From NCBI GenBank assembly GCA_965242605.1, contig CBDESS010000003.1:372001-436000 (forward strand): a stretch of 64,000 nt of DNA, written 5' to 3'. This stretch comes from JAAXHF01 sp965242605. GTDB lineage: Bacteria; Desulfobacterota; Binatia; Bin18. Below are positions 41,914-50,708 of this stretch, in pieces (positions within the stretch are counted from its first letter, which is position 1; each line of letters begins with the position of its first letter). The notes below the pieces were generated by a model. The model saw nothing but the letters and a program-made list of their open reading frames with translations. It was not told the DNA's origin and did no database searches. Both the position numbers and the translations under genes were made by a program.

Positions 41914-42660
41914 TCAGAGCCGTCCTATCTCCCGCAGCACCGCCTTGATATCCTGCCACACCAGCCGCTTATCCCCGGGATTACGCAGCAGGTAGGCCGG
42001 GTGCAGGGTGGGCATGAGTTTGGCCCCATGGTAAGTGTGCCACACTCCGCGCAGTCGGGAAATCGGGGTTTTTGTCTGGAGCAAGGTGTGGGCGGCAAAC
42101 GCGCCGAGGGCGATAATGATACGCGGCTGAATCAGTTCGAGCTGCTTGCGCAGGAAAGGCTCGCAGGCCGCAATTTCGTCGGCCTCGGGGTTGCGGTTGT
42201 GGGGCGGCCGGCATTTGACCACATTGGCGATATAGACCTCCTCACGGCGCATCTTCATCCCCTTGGTGATGATCTCGGTCAGAAGCTGTCCGGCCCGCCC
42301 GACAAACGGCTCGCCCTTGAGGTCCTCGTCGTAGCCAGGCCCCTCCCCGATGAAAACAAGTTCGGCCTGCGGGTCGCCAGCACCAAACACAATCCGGGCT
42401 CGGTGCTCGCACAGCTTGCAGCGTCGGCAGTCGCCCATCGCTTCCCGCAGGGCCGCCAGACTCTCAAGCGCTTGCCGAGCGATATCGGCAGGTGCGCCAA
42501 GCCGGTCTTCGGCTGAGCCTGCCGACCGGGCCGGCTGGGAGGGGGCTGGGTTCGGCGCTTGCGGCACCCCCTCTACCCCGCTCTCTTTGAGAACCTCGAG
42601 GTAGCGCTGCAAGGAGTCGGCTATCTGACACAGCTGGGTGTGGGGCGCATCGGCAGTCAT
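41914..42660 (-). CDS. Family 4 uracil-DNA glycosylase (iron-sulfur type)
   Basis: This 248-residue enzyme removes uracil from DNA. After a Pro-rich N-terminal linker, the catalytic domain begins CRRCKLCEHRARIVFGAG with two of the four cluster cysteines. It has the active-site GEGPGYDEDLKGEPFVGRAG and the closing TLHPAYLLRNPGDKR. Two further Cys (VKCRPP and ACEPFL) complete the 4Fe-4S site. Type 4 UDGs are common in thermophiles but also in many mesophilic bacteria. Confidence 0.92.
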   Translation of the reverse strand: MTADAPHTQLCQIADSLQRYLEVLKESGVEGVPQAPNPAPSQPARSAGSAEDRLGAPADIARQALESLAALREAMGDCRRCKLCEHRARIVFGAGDPQAELVFIGEGPGYDEDLKGEPFVGRAGQLLTEIITKGMKMRREEVYIANVVKCRPPHNRNPEADEIAACEPFLRKQLELIQPRIIIALGAFAAHTLLQTKTPISRLRGVWHTYHGAKLMPTLHPAYLLRNPGDKRLVWQDIKAVLREIGRL

Positions 42661-42674
42661 GGTTTCGCTCGCCC

Positions 42675-43757
42675 CTAGGCGGTCCGGTCAACGAGCTGGC
42701 GAATAAAATACCGCAGGCTGTCCGCATAGGCCGAGGCCTGCAATTCAGCCAGAGACGCCAGGGCTTGCTGGCTGTAGGTCCGCGCCCGGAACTTGACCTC
42801 GGTCAATACCCCGGACAGCCTGATCTGTTCAAGGGCAGCGGCAAGTTCTTGATTCGTCGCCTGGACGTTCTGGAAAACCCGTCTGACCTCGGCGTTCAAG
42901 GCAATAGCCAGCACCACCGGCAAAGACGGGTTGCCCTCTTTGAGATCGACCCCGACCGGTTTGCCGGCCCACTCGCCATCGCCCTCAATGTCGAGCAGGT
43001 CATCCACAATCTGAAAGGCCATGCCGACACAATAGCCGCACGAGGCCAGCCGCTCAACAATATCGGTTGAAGCGCCGGCCAGATACGCGCCCAGCCGAGC
43101 CGCCTGTGAAAACAGGGAGGCCGTCTTGCGCGAGATAATCTCCAGGTAATCCTCAGCCGTGACCGCGGGATTACGCCGAAACCGGCCCTGCATGACCTCA
43201 CCCTCGGTCAGGCTGATGCACGCCTCGGTCGCCCAGGCAATGACCCGTTCCTCAAAGCGCCCACACAGGGCAAACGCCCGACCAAACAGAAAATCGCCGG
43301 CCACCAGGGTCTCCGACAGGCCGAAACGCTCCAGCGCAGACGGCTTGCCCCGTCGCACCCCTCCCCCGTCAATGATGTCATCGTGCAGCAGCGAGGCCGA
43401 ATGAATGAGTTCCAGGGCGGTCGCGATATCGACGATATCGTGCGGGTCTTTACCTCCGCAGGCGCGAAAGACCAGCAGCGTCACCCCTGGTCGCGCCCGC
43501 TTGCCGCCGGCGTCAATCAGATAATGGCCAATCTCGCTCAACAGGGGTTCGCAGGAATCCAGGAGTGTGGCGAGACGCTGTTCAACCTGGGCCAGTTCTT
43601 CCCCAACCAGGGCGTGCGGAGCGAGTCGGGGGTCAAACCGGGGGGCGGGGGAAAGAGAGGGTTTTATAGCCACATGCGTACTCAAAACAGGCAACGCTCC
43701 TGAAGAACAAACTCCGCAGGCTGCCCCCCATAATGCCAAAGGGGGGGAAAAGGTCAA
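42675..43757 (-). CDS. ispB: Polyprenyl diphosphate synthase (octaprenyl type)
   Basis: This trans-prenyltransferase builds the side chain of respiratory quinones from isopentenyl diphosphate. It has about 330-360 residues. The first Asp-rich motif is SLLHDDIIDGG and the second FQIVDDLLDIEG. GGKRARPGVTLL and LTEGEVMQG are also typical. The open frame starts at a TTG (43757), but the first 30 residues look non-homologous. TTG or GTG codons near 43660-43690 behind AGGAGCG are better starts. Chain length is inferred from family resemblance. Confidence 0.88.
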   Translation of the reverse strand: MTFSPPLALWGAACGVCSSGALPVLSTHVAIKPSLSPAPRFDPRLAPHALVGEELAQVEQRLATLLDSCEPLLSEIGHYLIDAGGKRARPGVTLLVFRACGGKDPHDIVDIATALELIHSASLLHDDIIDGGGVRRGKPSALERFGLSETLVAGDFLFGRAFALCGRFEERVIAWATEACISLTEGEVMQGRFRRNPAVTAEDYLEIISRKTASLFSQAARLGAYLAGASTDIVERLASCGYCVGMAFQIVDDLLDIEGDGEWAGKPVGVDLKEGNPSLPVVLAIALNAEVRRVFQNVQATNQELAAALEQIRLSGVLTEVKFRARTYSQQALASLAELQASAYADSLRYFIRQLVDRTA

Positions 43758-43837
43758 GACGAGCGAAACCGCCCGCCGGCAAGGACGACCGGCCTGTCTT
43801 CTTTACTTGAGCCTGGGCCTGTGCTTGCGGCTGGTGT

Positions 43838-44110
43838 GTGCTGGCCAACGGCATTCCTGATCTGCTTGACGGCGGTCTGGCCCGCCGGACCGGCCGGGCC
43901 TCACGCCGCGGGGCGTTTCTCGACTCGGTCGGTGATCGCTATGCCGAGTTTGTAGCCTTTCTGGGGCTGGGAGTTTTTTCAGCGGAAAGAAGAGGACCGG
44001 CGATGACAAGGCCCCCGCTGCCGGGCTAGGCCGCGCGTTTCCTGGGCAGCCTGGCGATTATGCTGGGCGCGTGCATTGGGCTGGACACCTTTTACCCAGG
44101 CGGCCGGAAT
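43838..44110 (+). pseudogene. CDP-alcohol phosphatidyltransferase remnant
   Basis: A short open stretch encodes LLDGGLARRTGRASRRGAFL followed by DSVGDRYAEFVAFLGLG. This is the CDP-alcohol phosphotransferase signature DG-x2-AR-x8-G-x3-D-x3-D, complete with all charged residues. The N-terminal helix is missing and the frame stops at 44029. A further hydrophobic segment (FLGSLAIMLGACIGLD) reads on in another frame. The remnant sits between two divergent genes and has no promoter I can see. Confidence 0.65.
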
Positions 44111-44571
44111 CGGCATACCCGGTGCCGGACTGCTCTTGCTCAAAGCCGGCTGGCTGACGCACTGACGCGCTCCCAAACAGGGCGGAACAGCAAACGGTGA
44201 AGCCATGAGACAACCCATAGAACGACCAAACACCATTCGTCTTGTCGAGAATTTGACTTGACTGGCATTGCTGCGTACCAAGGTCATCAGGGACATCGGC
44301 GAAGGGACATCGGTGAGTACCAAGACCGCCTTCTTTAGTTAAACGATATTCCAAGGCAAAAAGGGTGTCTTACCCAGGCATGGGGCTGCGATGACAATTT
44401 CGCCCCGGACGCGTGGATTGAAGTCTAAAATCGGCAAGAACCGGCCTTGACCAAAGTTCCTACCGGATGCTAGGAGCGGGTTGGAGCTGTTCCCCCGATG
44501 ATTCAACGGTGTGGCAATCGTTGGGCGCTGCGGTTTGCAGTGGAGGAGCGTAAGGGAGGAAGTTGCAGGAG
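44111..44571. other. Non-coding stretch with no recognised gene
   Basis: About 460 bp upstream of the SGNH hydrolase holds only short overlapping ORFs on both strands, without family resemblance or a codon pattern like the neighbours. It probably contains decayed sequence plus the promoter of the next gene. I saw no tRNA-like cloverleaf. Confidence 0.4.
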
Positions 44572-45873
44572 ATGAAGATACGCTCTCCTAAACTTCGCCA
44601 AGCCGTGCGCTTCGTTGGCTGGAATGCGTTCCTGATCGTCGTGGGGCTGGCCCTGCTCACGCTGGCCGGGGAGGCCTACTTCCGGCTGACGAAGCCGTTC
44701 ATGACAGCGCGCGATCAGCGCCATTTCGTCCCCAAGGTCGGGCGTCTGCTGAAGCCCCATACGGAGGTGCGCCACACGAACGCCCTCGACTTCTGGACCG
44801 TGTCCCGCACCAACCGCCTGGGCTTCCTTGACCGGGACCCCCCGAGTCCTGCGCGCGCCGCGGCCAGCTGCCACATCACCATGATCGGCGACTCCTTCGT
44901 GGACGCGATGGAAGTCCCCATCGCCGACAAATCCCATGTCCAACTTGAGGCACTCGCCGCCCGCGAGCTACCCCATCTGAACGTCACCACCTCGGCCTTC
45001 GGGCTCAGCGGCACCGGCCAGGTCCAGCAACTGCCACTCTACGACGAGTACGCCCGGCTCTTGCGTCCCAAGCTGCTGGTCCTGGTTTTCGTACCGAACG
45101 ACTTGACGGACAACTTTCCCATTTTGCGGGCATTAACCGAGGGAACACATCCGGAACGCCTCCAGTGGACCAGCCTGAAAAGGCGCGCGGACGGGACGCT
45201 GGAATTGCGCCCTCCCATTCCTGACCTGCGTCGGAGTCACAGATTGTTGTCGTCGCCTGAACCACCCAGACCGCCACGACCCCTGAGCATCCGCGCCTTG
45301 AAGAGAGCGGCTAAGATTTCCTGGTTCGCAAAATGGTTACATACCAAGACGACAAGGTTTCGTCCCAAGGGGAGGGGGATACGCGACAAGAGATACTATT
45401 TCCGAGTCAATACGAGAGTGGACGCGTTGCGGCAACTGCCCCGCTATGCGGCGGTGCTTGAAGGATGGCAACCGACAACGGGGAAAGAGTTAGTCCAGAA
45501 GTTTGCTCAGAGCAGCCTGCCGCCATTGTGGGAGGATGCCCTGGATTACACGGCCTTTGCGTTTGAGCAGTTCAAGGCGCGCGCCACCCGCGACAGCGTT
45601 GGGCTGGTCATTCTGGCGTCCCACGGGACGAGGAAGGTGGGGGGCCGCTTATTCGACCGGGTCAGGGACTTGGCCGCGGCGCTCGACATTCCCGTCATTG
45701 ACCAGACCGACTACATCCTCCGCCAAGGTGCCACGCTCAGAGATGCGCACTGGCGTCACGACAACCACTGGAATGTCGCCGGCCACCGCTGGGCGGCGGA
45801 GGCCCTGCTTGAGTGGCTGAAGCAACACCCGGACCTCTGCGACCGGCCAGCGAACGCCGTCAAGCGGCCTTGA
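44572..45873 (+). CDS. Membrane-anchored SGNH/GDSL-type hydrolase
   Basis: The product has about 433 residues. One N-terminal transmembrane helix (about 13-33) is followed by an extracytoplasmic domain with SGNH blocks: MIGDSFVDAMEV (Ser nucleophile) near residue 105, a Gly block SAFGLSGTGQ near 145, an Asn block VFVPNDLTDN near 170, and DNHWNVAGHRWAAEAL near 400 with the Asp-x-x-His-like pair. The arrangement resembles AlgX/AlgJ-type or other polysaccharide O-acetyl-modifying SGNH proteins. Substrate is unknown. Start is ATG 44572; a TTG at 44563 is possible. Confidence 0.78.
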   Translation: MKIRSPKLRQAVRFVGWNAFLIVVGLALLTLAGEAYFRLTKPFMTARDQRHFVPKVGRLLKPHTEVRHTNALDFWTVSRTNRLGFLDRDPPSPARAAASCHITMIGDSFVDAMEVPIADKSHVQLEALAARELPHLNVTTSAFGLSGTGQVQQLPLYDEYARLLRPKLLVLVFVPNDLTDNFPILRALTEGTHPERLQWTSLKRRADGTLELRPPIPDLRRSHRLLSSPEPPRPPRPLSIRALKRAAKISWFAKWLHTKTTRFRPKGRGIRDKRYYFRVNTRVDALRQLPRYAAVLEGWQPTTGKELVQKFAQSSLPPLWEDALDYTAFAFEQFKARATRDSVGLVILASHGTRKVGGRLFDRVRDLAAALDIPVIDQTDYILRQGATLRDAHWRHDNHWNVAGHRWAAEALLEWLKQHPDLCDRPANAVKRP

Positions 45874-45985
45874 GTATACAAGTCGCTTGAGGAGGAGGTT
45901 TCCAGGGATCATGTTACCGGCCGGGCGTAAGTCGGTATACCCCTGAGCGGATACGCGCTACTGTGACAGACAGGATGGGAGGCGT

Positions 45986-47176
45986 ATGCTGGACGGAAAA
46001 CAGATTGTGCTCGGCGTCAGCGGCGGCATCGCCGCCTACAAGGCGGCAGAACTCGTTCGCCTGCTGGTCAAAGCCGGGGCCACGGTGCGGGTCATCATGA
46101 CCACAAGCGCCCAAGAGTTCATCACGCCGCTGACCCTCCAGACCCTATCAGGCAACCCGGTCTCAACCCAGACCTTTGACCTGACCCAGGAATCCGAAAT
46201 CGGCCATATCCGCCTAGCCGATAGCGCCGACCTGACGCTGGTCGCGCCGGCGACCGCCAATGTCCTGGCCAAACTCGCCACCGGCTTGGCCGACGACCTG
46301 CTGACCACCGTGCTGCTGGCCACCACCGCCCCGGTCCTGATCGCGCCGGCCATGAATGTCCATATGTACGCCCACCCGCTGGTTCAGGAACATCTGCACA
46401 AGCTGATCAGCATCGGCTATCACCTTGTTGAGCCTGGTGCCGGCGAGCTGGCCTGCGGCTATGAGGGCCAGGGCCGCCTGGCCGAACCGGCTGATATTCT
46501 CGAAGACATTAAAGCGATCCTGACCAAAAAAGACCTCGGCCAGGAGCGGATCATTGTCACCGCCGGTCCCAACTGTGAGCCGATTGACCCAGTCCGCTAT
46601 ATTACCAACCGCTCAACTGGCAAAATGGGCTATGCTATGGCCCGCGTGGCCCAGCGGCGGGGCGCGCAGGTGAGCTTGGTCAGCGGTCCGACCGCCCTGA
46701 CGCCTCCACGCGGGGTTGATTTTCATCCGGTGCGGACGGCCTGCGAGATGCAGCAAGCGGTCCTGGCGGCCTATCCGCGAGCGACTATGGTAGTCTCCGC
46801 GGCCGCTATTGCCGACTATCGCCCGGCCACCGTCGCCCCACACAAGATCAAAAAGGGCGGCGGCGAGTTCGTCATCGAAATGGCCCGCAACCCGGATATC
46901 CTGGCCGGCCTCGGCCAACACAAGGGCCGCCGGCGGCTAGTCGGCTTTGCCACCGAAACCGAAGAGGTGCTGGCCAACGCCAAGCGCAAGCTCAAAAGCA
47001 AAAATCTGGACATGATCGTAGCCAATGACGTGACCCAGGAAGGCGCGGGATTTGCCGGCGATACCAATATCGTCACCCTGATTGACCGCACCGGGCGGGT
47101 TGAGCCTCTCTCGCGTATGAGCAAGGATGCGGTTGCCCACACTGTCTACGACCGCCTGCTGAAGCTGAAAGGCTGA
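45986..47176 (+). CDS. coaBC: Bifunctional phosphopantothenoylcysteine decarboxylase/synthetase
   Basis: CoaBC makes 4'-phosphopantetheine in coenzyme A synthesis. The product has 396 residues. The flavin decarboxylase half has GVSGGIAAYKAAEL near residue 10, APAMNVHMY near 117 and ELACGYEGQGRLAEP near 152 with the reactive Cys. The synthetase half has GPNCEPIDPVRYITNRSTGK near 192, AAIADYRP near 270 and HKIKK near 282. GGGAGGCGT precedes the ATG. Confidence 0.95.
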   Translation: MLDGKQIVLGVSGGIAAYKAAELVRLLVKAGATVRVIMTTSAQEFITPLTLQTLSGNPVSTQTFDLTQESEIGHIRLADSADLTLVAPATANVLAKLATGLADDLLTTVLLATTAPVLIAPAMNVHMYAHPLVQEHLHKLISIGYHLVEPGAGELACGYEGQGRLAEPADILEDIKAILTKKDLGQERIIVTAGPNCEPIDPVRYITNRSTGKMGYAMARVAQRRGAQVSLVSGPTALTPPRGVDFHPVRTACEMQQAVLAAYPRATMVVSAAAIADYRPATVAPHKIKKGGGEFVIEMARNPDILAGLGQHKGRRRLVGFATETEEVLANAKRKLKSKNLDMIVANDVTQEGAGFAGDTNIVTLIDRTGRVEPLSRMSKDAVAHTVYDRLLKLKG

Positions 47177-47415
47177 GTGTCCATAATCAGTTCACACAAG
47201 AGGGAGAAGCAAATGACTATTCAATGCTCGTAAGGCTACAACCTGGAGGATGTAGTTGCTGATTGGCGACGATTACACAAAGAAGTCTGCAACAATCCAG
47301 AAATCACCTACATTGAGGAAAAGTGAGGACTATCATGGCTGAAGGGTTTTCCTTTGTGTCAATTCTACCACCAACAATCAGACGGAAGGAGTTTTGTAGG
47401 GCGAAGAAGAGTTTG
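47177..47415. other. Short gene remnants after coaBC
   Basis: A start-like ATG at 47214 with GGGAGAAGC upstream runs only seven codons to a TAA. Sequence downstream reads in frame as GYNLEDVVADWRRLHKEVCN and EITYIEEK with a stop at 47324-47326, a plausible tail of a lost small protein. A 25-base stretch near 47355 (GTGTCAATTCTACCACCAAC) recurs at about 47893. Confidence 0.4.
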
Positions 47416-47813
47416 ATGGCAACGGCGTTCGTAACGAGCATGGGCTTACTGACAAGTGGTTGTGCAGTGTATAAGGCCGCAAATCTGCCTACAAAGCGAG
47501 ACCTGAGCCGAATGACAAATGGGGTAAATAGAGCCCATCTGATTGCTGAGCTTGGTGCTCCTTTGTCTGAGACTAACCATCCTGATGGAACATCTACTGC
47601 TGTATTTTCCTTCAAGCAGGGATATTCCAAAGGGAGCACGAGTTGGTCGTGCTTTCATGCACGGCGTATTTGATGTTGCGACATTGGGGCTATGGGAAGT
47701 TGTTGGAACCCCAGTGGAAGCCATCTTCAGATGGGGACACAAAATCATTCGAAGTTCAGTTTGACAAACAGGGTATAGCCACAAGGACTACCCCTCTTGT
47801 CGTGCGTGACTGA
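47416..47813 (+). pseudogene. Small exported lipoprotein gene, frameshifted
   Basis: The N-terminal part reads MATAFVTSMGLLTSGCAVYK, a signal peptide with a good lipobox (LTSGC). It is followed by VNRAHLIAELGAPLSETNHP in frame 1. Near 47622 the frame changes to give ARVGRAFMHGVFDVATLGLW and GTPVEAIFRWGH. Near 47742 it changes again to give SFEVQFDKQGIATRTTPLVV and a stop at 47811-47813. The whole would be a protein of about 130 residues of a family often seen as short envelope lipoproteins. Codon usage is A/T-rich compared with the neighbours. Confidence 0.6.
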
Positions 47814-47925
47814 GGAAAGAGTAAAGATGCGCTCTAACAGTGCAACGTTGAGTTGACTCAACACGAGGCCCCTCATCTCCGAGAGTCTTCCCTGGTGTCA
47901 ATTCTGACACCAACAACTGAATGGA

Positions 47926-48594
47926 ATGTCCACACGGCCAAGCTCTTCACCTGCCCCGGCCAGGCTCTTCATCGGCCTGCTGACCGCCGAGCCGGTCCTG
48001 TTCGCCACGGCTGAGCGTGTGCTTGAGCCCGCCTACGGCCCAGTTGACTTCAGGAGCGAGGTGTTCCGCTGGGACATGAGCCGCTACTACGAGCGGGAGA
48101 TGGGCGCAGGGCTGCTGCGCCGGTTTGTGAGCTTTGAGCGGCTGGTCTCGCCGGCCGCGCTGGGCGCTATCAAGCGGCACACCAACCGTCTCGAACAGTC
48201 GTTCGCCCGTCCGCCGGTGGGCACGCGTCGGCTGAACATTGACCCGGGCTATCTTGACGCCACCAGGCTCGTCCTGGCCTCAACCAAAGACCAGGCTCAT
48301 CGCATCTATCTGGCGCACGGCATCTACGCTGAGGTCACCCTCCGGTATCACCACGGCGCGTTTCAGCCCTTTGACTATACCTACACGGACTACCGCTGGC
48401 CGCCTACCCACGCCTTTTTGAAACGGCTGCGCACGCGCTACCTCGAACAGCGCCGTCAGGGCACGCGCCAGGGTACCAGCAGCCGGCGGACCGCCAGCGT
48501 CAAACGGGCCACCCTGCCGGAGTCATCAACGCAAGCGTGCAGGGTGTGCCCCTCGGCGATCAAGGCGTGGTCGGCCTCGCGCGTGATGCGGTAG
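47926..48594 (+). CDS. DUF4416 family protein
   Basis: The 222-residue ORF carries the DUF4416 pattern: ARLFIGLLTAEPVLF at the N-terminus, YYEREMGAGLLRRFVSFERL near residue 50, AIKRHTNRLEQSFA near 84, RRLNIDPGYLDATRLVLAST near 103, then HRIYLAHGIYAEVTLRYHHG and YTDYRWPP. Function is unknown for the family. The domain normally ends near RYLEQRR (about residue 178). The extra 44 residues read through the 3' end of the convergent thioesterase gene and are low in homology, so the native stop may have been lost. Confidence 0.82.
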   Translation: MSTRPSSSPAPARLFIGLLTAEPVLFATAERVLEPAYGPVDFRSEVFRWDMSRYYEREMGAGLLRRFVSFERLVSPAALGAIKRHTNRLEQSFARPPVGTRRLNIDPGYLDATRLVLASTKDQAHRIYLAHGIYAEVTLRYHHGAFQPFDYTYTDYRWPPTHAFLKRLRTRYLEQRRQGTRQGTSSRRTASVKRATLPESSTQACRVCPSAIKAWSASRVMR

Positions 48595-48887
48595 GCAAAG
48601 CGGACGCTCGCCCCCCCGACCTGCTCCACCCGGGTGCTGACCGTCAGCAGTTGGTCAAAACGGGCCGGCAGCCAGTAGCGACAGCCGGCCTCACGCACCG
48701 GGAAATGAATGCCCTCGGCCTCAAACTGCTGATAGGGCTTGCCCAGGCTGCGCAGCAGCGCAACCCGGCCCTCTTCAAACCAGGCCAGGAACGCTGCGTG
48801 GTGGGCCATGCCGGCCTGGTCCGTTTCGGCATAGCGGACGCGGACGGTGTGGCTGCACATCCGGCGAGAGCGGTCTTCATCAGCCAA
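48456..48887 (-). CDS. Acyl-CoA thioesterase, 4-hydroxybenzoyl-CoA/YbgC type
   Basis: This hotdog-fold thioesterase has about 143 residues and begins VRVRYAETDQAGMAHHAAFL, where the Asp of ETDxxG is catalytic. It continues AWFEEGRVALLRSLG and the core strands REAGCRYWLPARFDQLLTVS. I favour a TTG start at 48887 because AGGAGG lies 8 bases upstream. GTG at 48896 is too close to it, and ATG at 48860 lacks a ribosome site. It overlaps DUF4416 by 139 bp tail to tail. Confidence 0.88.
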   Translation of the reverse strand: MADEDRSRRMCSHTVRVRYAETDQAGMAHHAAFLAWFEEGRVALLRSLGKPYQQFEAEGIHFPVREAGCRYWLPARFDQLLTVSTRVEQVGGASVRFAYRITREADHALIAEGHTLHACVDDSGRVARLTLAVRRLLVPWRVP

Positions 48888-49056
48888 TCTCAGCACCTCC
48901 TGCCCTGTCCATCATCTGGGAGCATCGAGATGGCTGGCACCGAATGGATCGTGCCTGGCACGGCAGCGGTCGTGATGACCACCCTCCCGGTCTTTACCTG
49001 GAGTCTGACCCGGCCTCAGCGGCCGGGGGGGTCTCCCCCACCCGGCTTGCCGCCGT

Positions 49057-49839
49057 CTACCTTCCCCGCCAGTTGGGCTTGCGCTTCTCGGCAAAAGCCC
49101 GCGGCCCCTCTTTGACATCCTCCGAGGAGAACATCCGCTTGAGGGCCGGATAGGAGTCGGCCAGAGCTTGGTTGAGCGGCCGACCGAGGCCCTGCATGGC
49201 GCACTGTTTGGTCGCCCGGACCGACAGGGGGGCGCATTCGAGAATTGCAGCGGCCCAGCGGCGGGCGGTGGACATCAGGCCGTTGAGCGGCACGACCTCA
49301 TTCACAATGCCCAGCGCGTGGGCCTCCCGGGCGGTCATGTGTTTCCCGGTCAGCAGATAGCCCATAGCTATCTTGAGCGGAATCTGACGCGGCAGGCGAT
49401 GGACGCCGCCGGCGGCCGCGGCCAGCCCCACCCGCGGCTCGGGCAGCCCCAGCCGGGCGTGGTCAGCGGCAATGATGATGTCGCAGGCCAGCGCCATCTC
49501 AAAGCCGCCGCCGAGGGCAAAGCCGTTGACCGCGGCAATCAGCGGCTTATCAATATCGGTGCGGTCGGTCAGACCGCCAAAGCCACCTTTTGGACGCGGC
49601 CCGGTCGGCATTCCCCTGGAGGCGGTGTATTTCAGATCATTGCCGGCCGAGAACGCCCGCTCTCCGGCCCCGGTCAGCAGAATCACCCACACATCGTCAT
49701 CGGCAATGGCGTCATCCCAGATCCCCGATAGCTCGGCGGTGGCGGGCGGATGGACCGCATTCATAACTGCCGGGCGGTTCAGGGTAATCGTCGCAATATG
49801 ATCATTTTTTTCATATATCGCATATTCGTAGTAGGCCAT
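49057..49839 (-). CDS. Enoyl-CoA hydratase/isomerase
   Basis: This 260-residue crotonase-fold enzyme has ATITLNRPAVMNAV near residue 18, GAGERAFSAGNDLKY near 58 and IAAVNGFALGGGFEMALACD near 97. The oxyanion-hole Gly is in GGGFE. One of the two usual catalytic Glu positions lies in GLPEPRVGL. The ATG at 49839 has an excellent ribosome site (GAAGGAGGAGGT). Upstream in-frame codons to 49932 are not needed. The substrate is not fixed. Confidence 0.92.
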   Translation of the reverse strand: MAYYEYAIYEKNDHIATITLNRPAVMNAVHPPATAELSGIWDDAIADDDVWVILLTGAGERAFSAGNDLKYTASRGMPTGPRPKGGFGGLTDRTDIDKPLIAAVNGFALGGGFEMALACDIIIAADHARLGLPEPRVGLAAAAGGVHRLPRQIPLKIAMGYLLTGKHMTAREAHALGIVNEVVPLNGLMSTARRWAAAILECAPLSVRATKQCAMQGLGRPLNQALADSYPALKRMFSSEDVKEGPRAFAEKRKPNWRGR

Positions 49840-49903
49840 ACCTCCTCCTTCTGCGCCAAACGCGGTTTGAATACTAGCGTCCCCCCGTGCTAAAAGCAAC
49901 AAA

Positions 49904-50707
49904 ATGGCTGCGACAGCGCGCATACCGTACAAGAGATCGTTGACGGCCGATGCCCATGCTGGAAGCGCTCACCGCTATCTTTCCGGGCAGCTGGCCGGGC
50001 AGGTTGCTCTGATTACGGGTGCCGGCCGGGGGATAGGCCAGGCGATTGCGCTCCGACTGGCGCGGGCTGGCCCGGCGCTTGTGCTGGCCGCCCGGACCGA
50101 AAGCCAACTGGCCGAGACGGCGAGGATGGCCCAACAGTTCGGTGCTGAAACCTTGCCCCTGCCAACCGACGTGACCGAGGATGCGCAGACCCAGGCCCTG
50201 GTCGAGACCGCGCTGGCACGTTTCGGGCAGCTCGATATTGTCGTCAATAACGCCGGCGGCGGACCGCCGCGCACGCCGGTGGTCAGAGCCCGGCGAGCCG
50301 ACTGGGACGCCACCCTGCGGACCAATTTATGGGCGACCATGCTGATCTCGAAGCTGGTACTGCCGGCCATGCTGGCCCGCCGGCAGGGGACGATCATCAA
50401 TATGTGCTCGCAGGCAGGGCTGGCTGGAAGAGCCGGTGAAGCCGCCTACGCTGCGGCTAAGTTCGGGGTCAGAGGCTTCAGCCAAGCCTTGCTTGAAGAA
50501 GTCCGGGAAAAAGGCATCAAGGTCTCCACGATCTGTCCAGGCTATGTCGATACGGCGATGATCCCGGCCAACAAACGCCTCAGCCGCCACAAAATGCTCA
50601 GCCCCGAGGATGTGGCCGAAGCCGTCTGTCAAGTCGTGATGCTGCCGCCGGGCTGCTGTCCGGTTGAACTCGTCCTGCAACCCCAGCACGATCCTGTACA
50701 GACCTGA
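49904..50707 (+). CDS. Short-chain dehydrogenase/reductase
   Basis: This 267-residue SDR has the NAD(P) motif ALITGAGRGIGQAIAL near residue 36, VVNNAGGG near 111, the catalytic Ser in NMCSQAG and the YAAAKFG pair with Tyr and Lys near 182. The N-terminal 30 residues are unusual for the family, so the true start may be further in, though no better in-frame start codon is evident. It is divergent from the enoyl-CoA hydratase and 1 bp before the next SDR. Confidence 0.88.
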   Translation: MAATARIPYKRSLTADAHAGSAHRYLSGQLAGQVALITGAGRGIGQAIALRLARAGPALVLAARTESQLAETARMAQQFGAETLPLPTDVTEDAQTQALVETALARFGQLDIVVNNAGGGPPRTPVVRARRADWDATLRTNLWATMLISKLVLPAMLARRQGTIINMCSQAGLAGRAGEAAYAAAKFGVRGFSQALLEEVREKGIKVSTICPGYVDTAMIPANKRLSRHKMLSPEDVAEAVCQVVMLPPGCCPVELVLQPQHDPVQT

Positions 50708-50708
50708 A

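Noticed and set aside
44058..44354. Minus-strand ORFs upstream of the SGNH hydrolase
   Set aside because: No family resemblance, no ribosome sites, and codon use unlike the neighbours.
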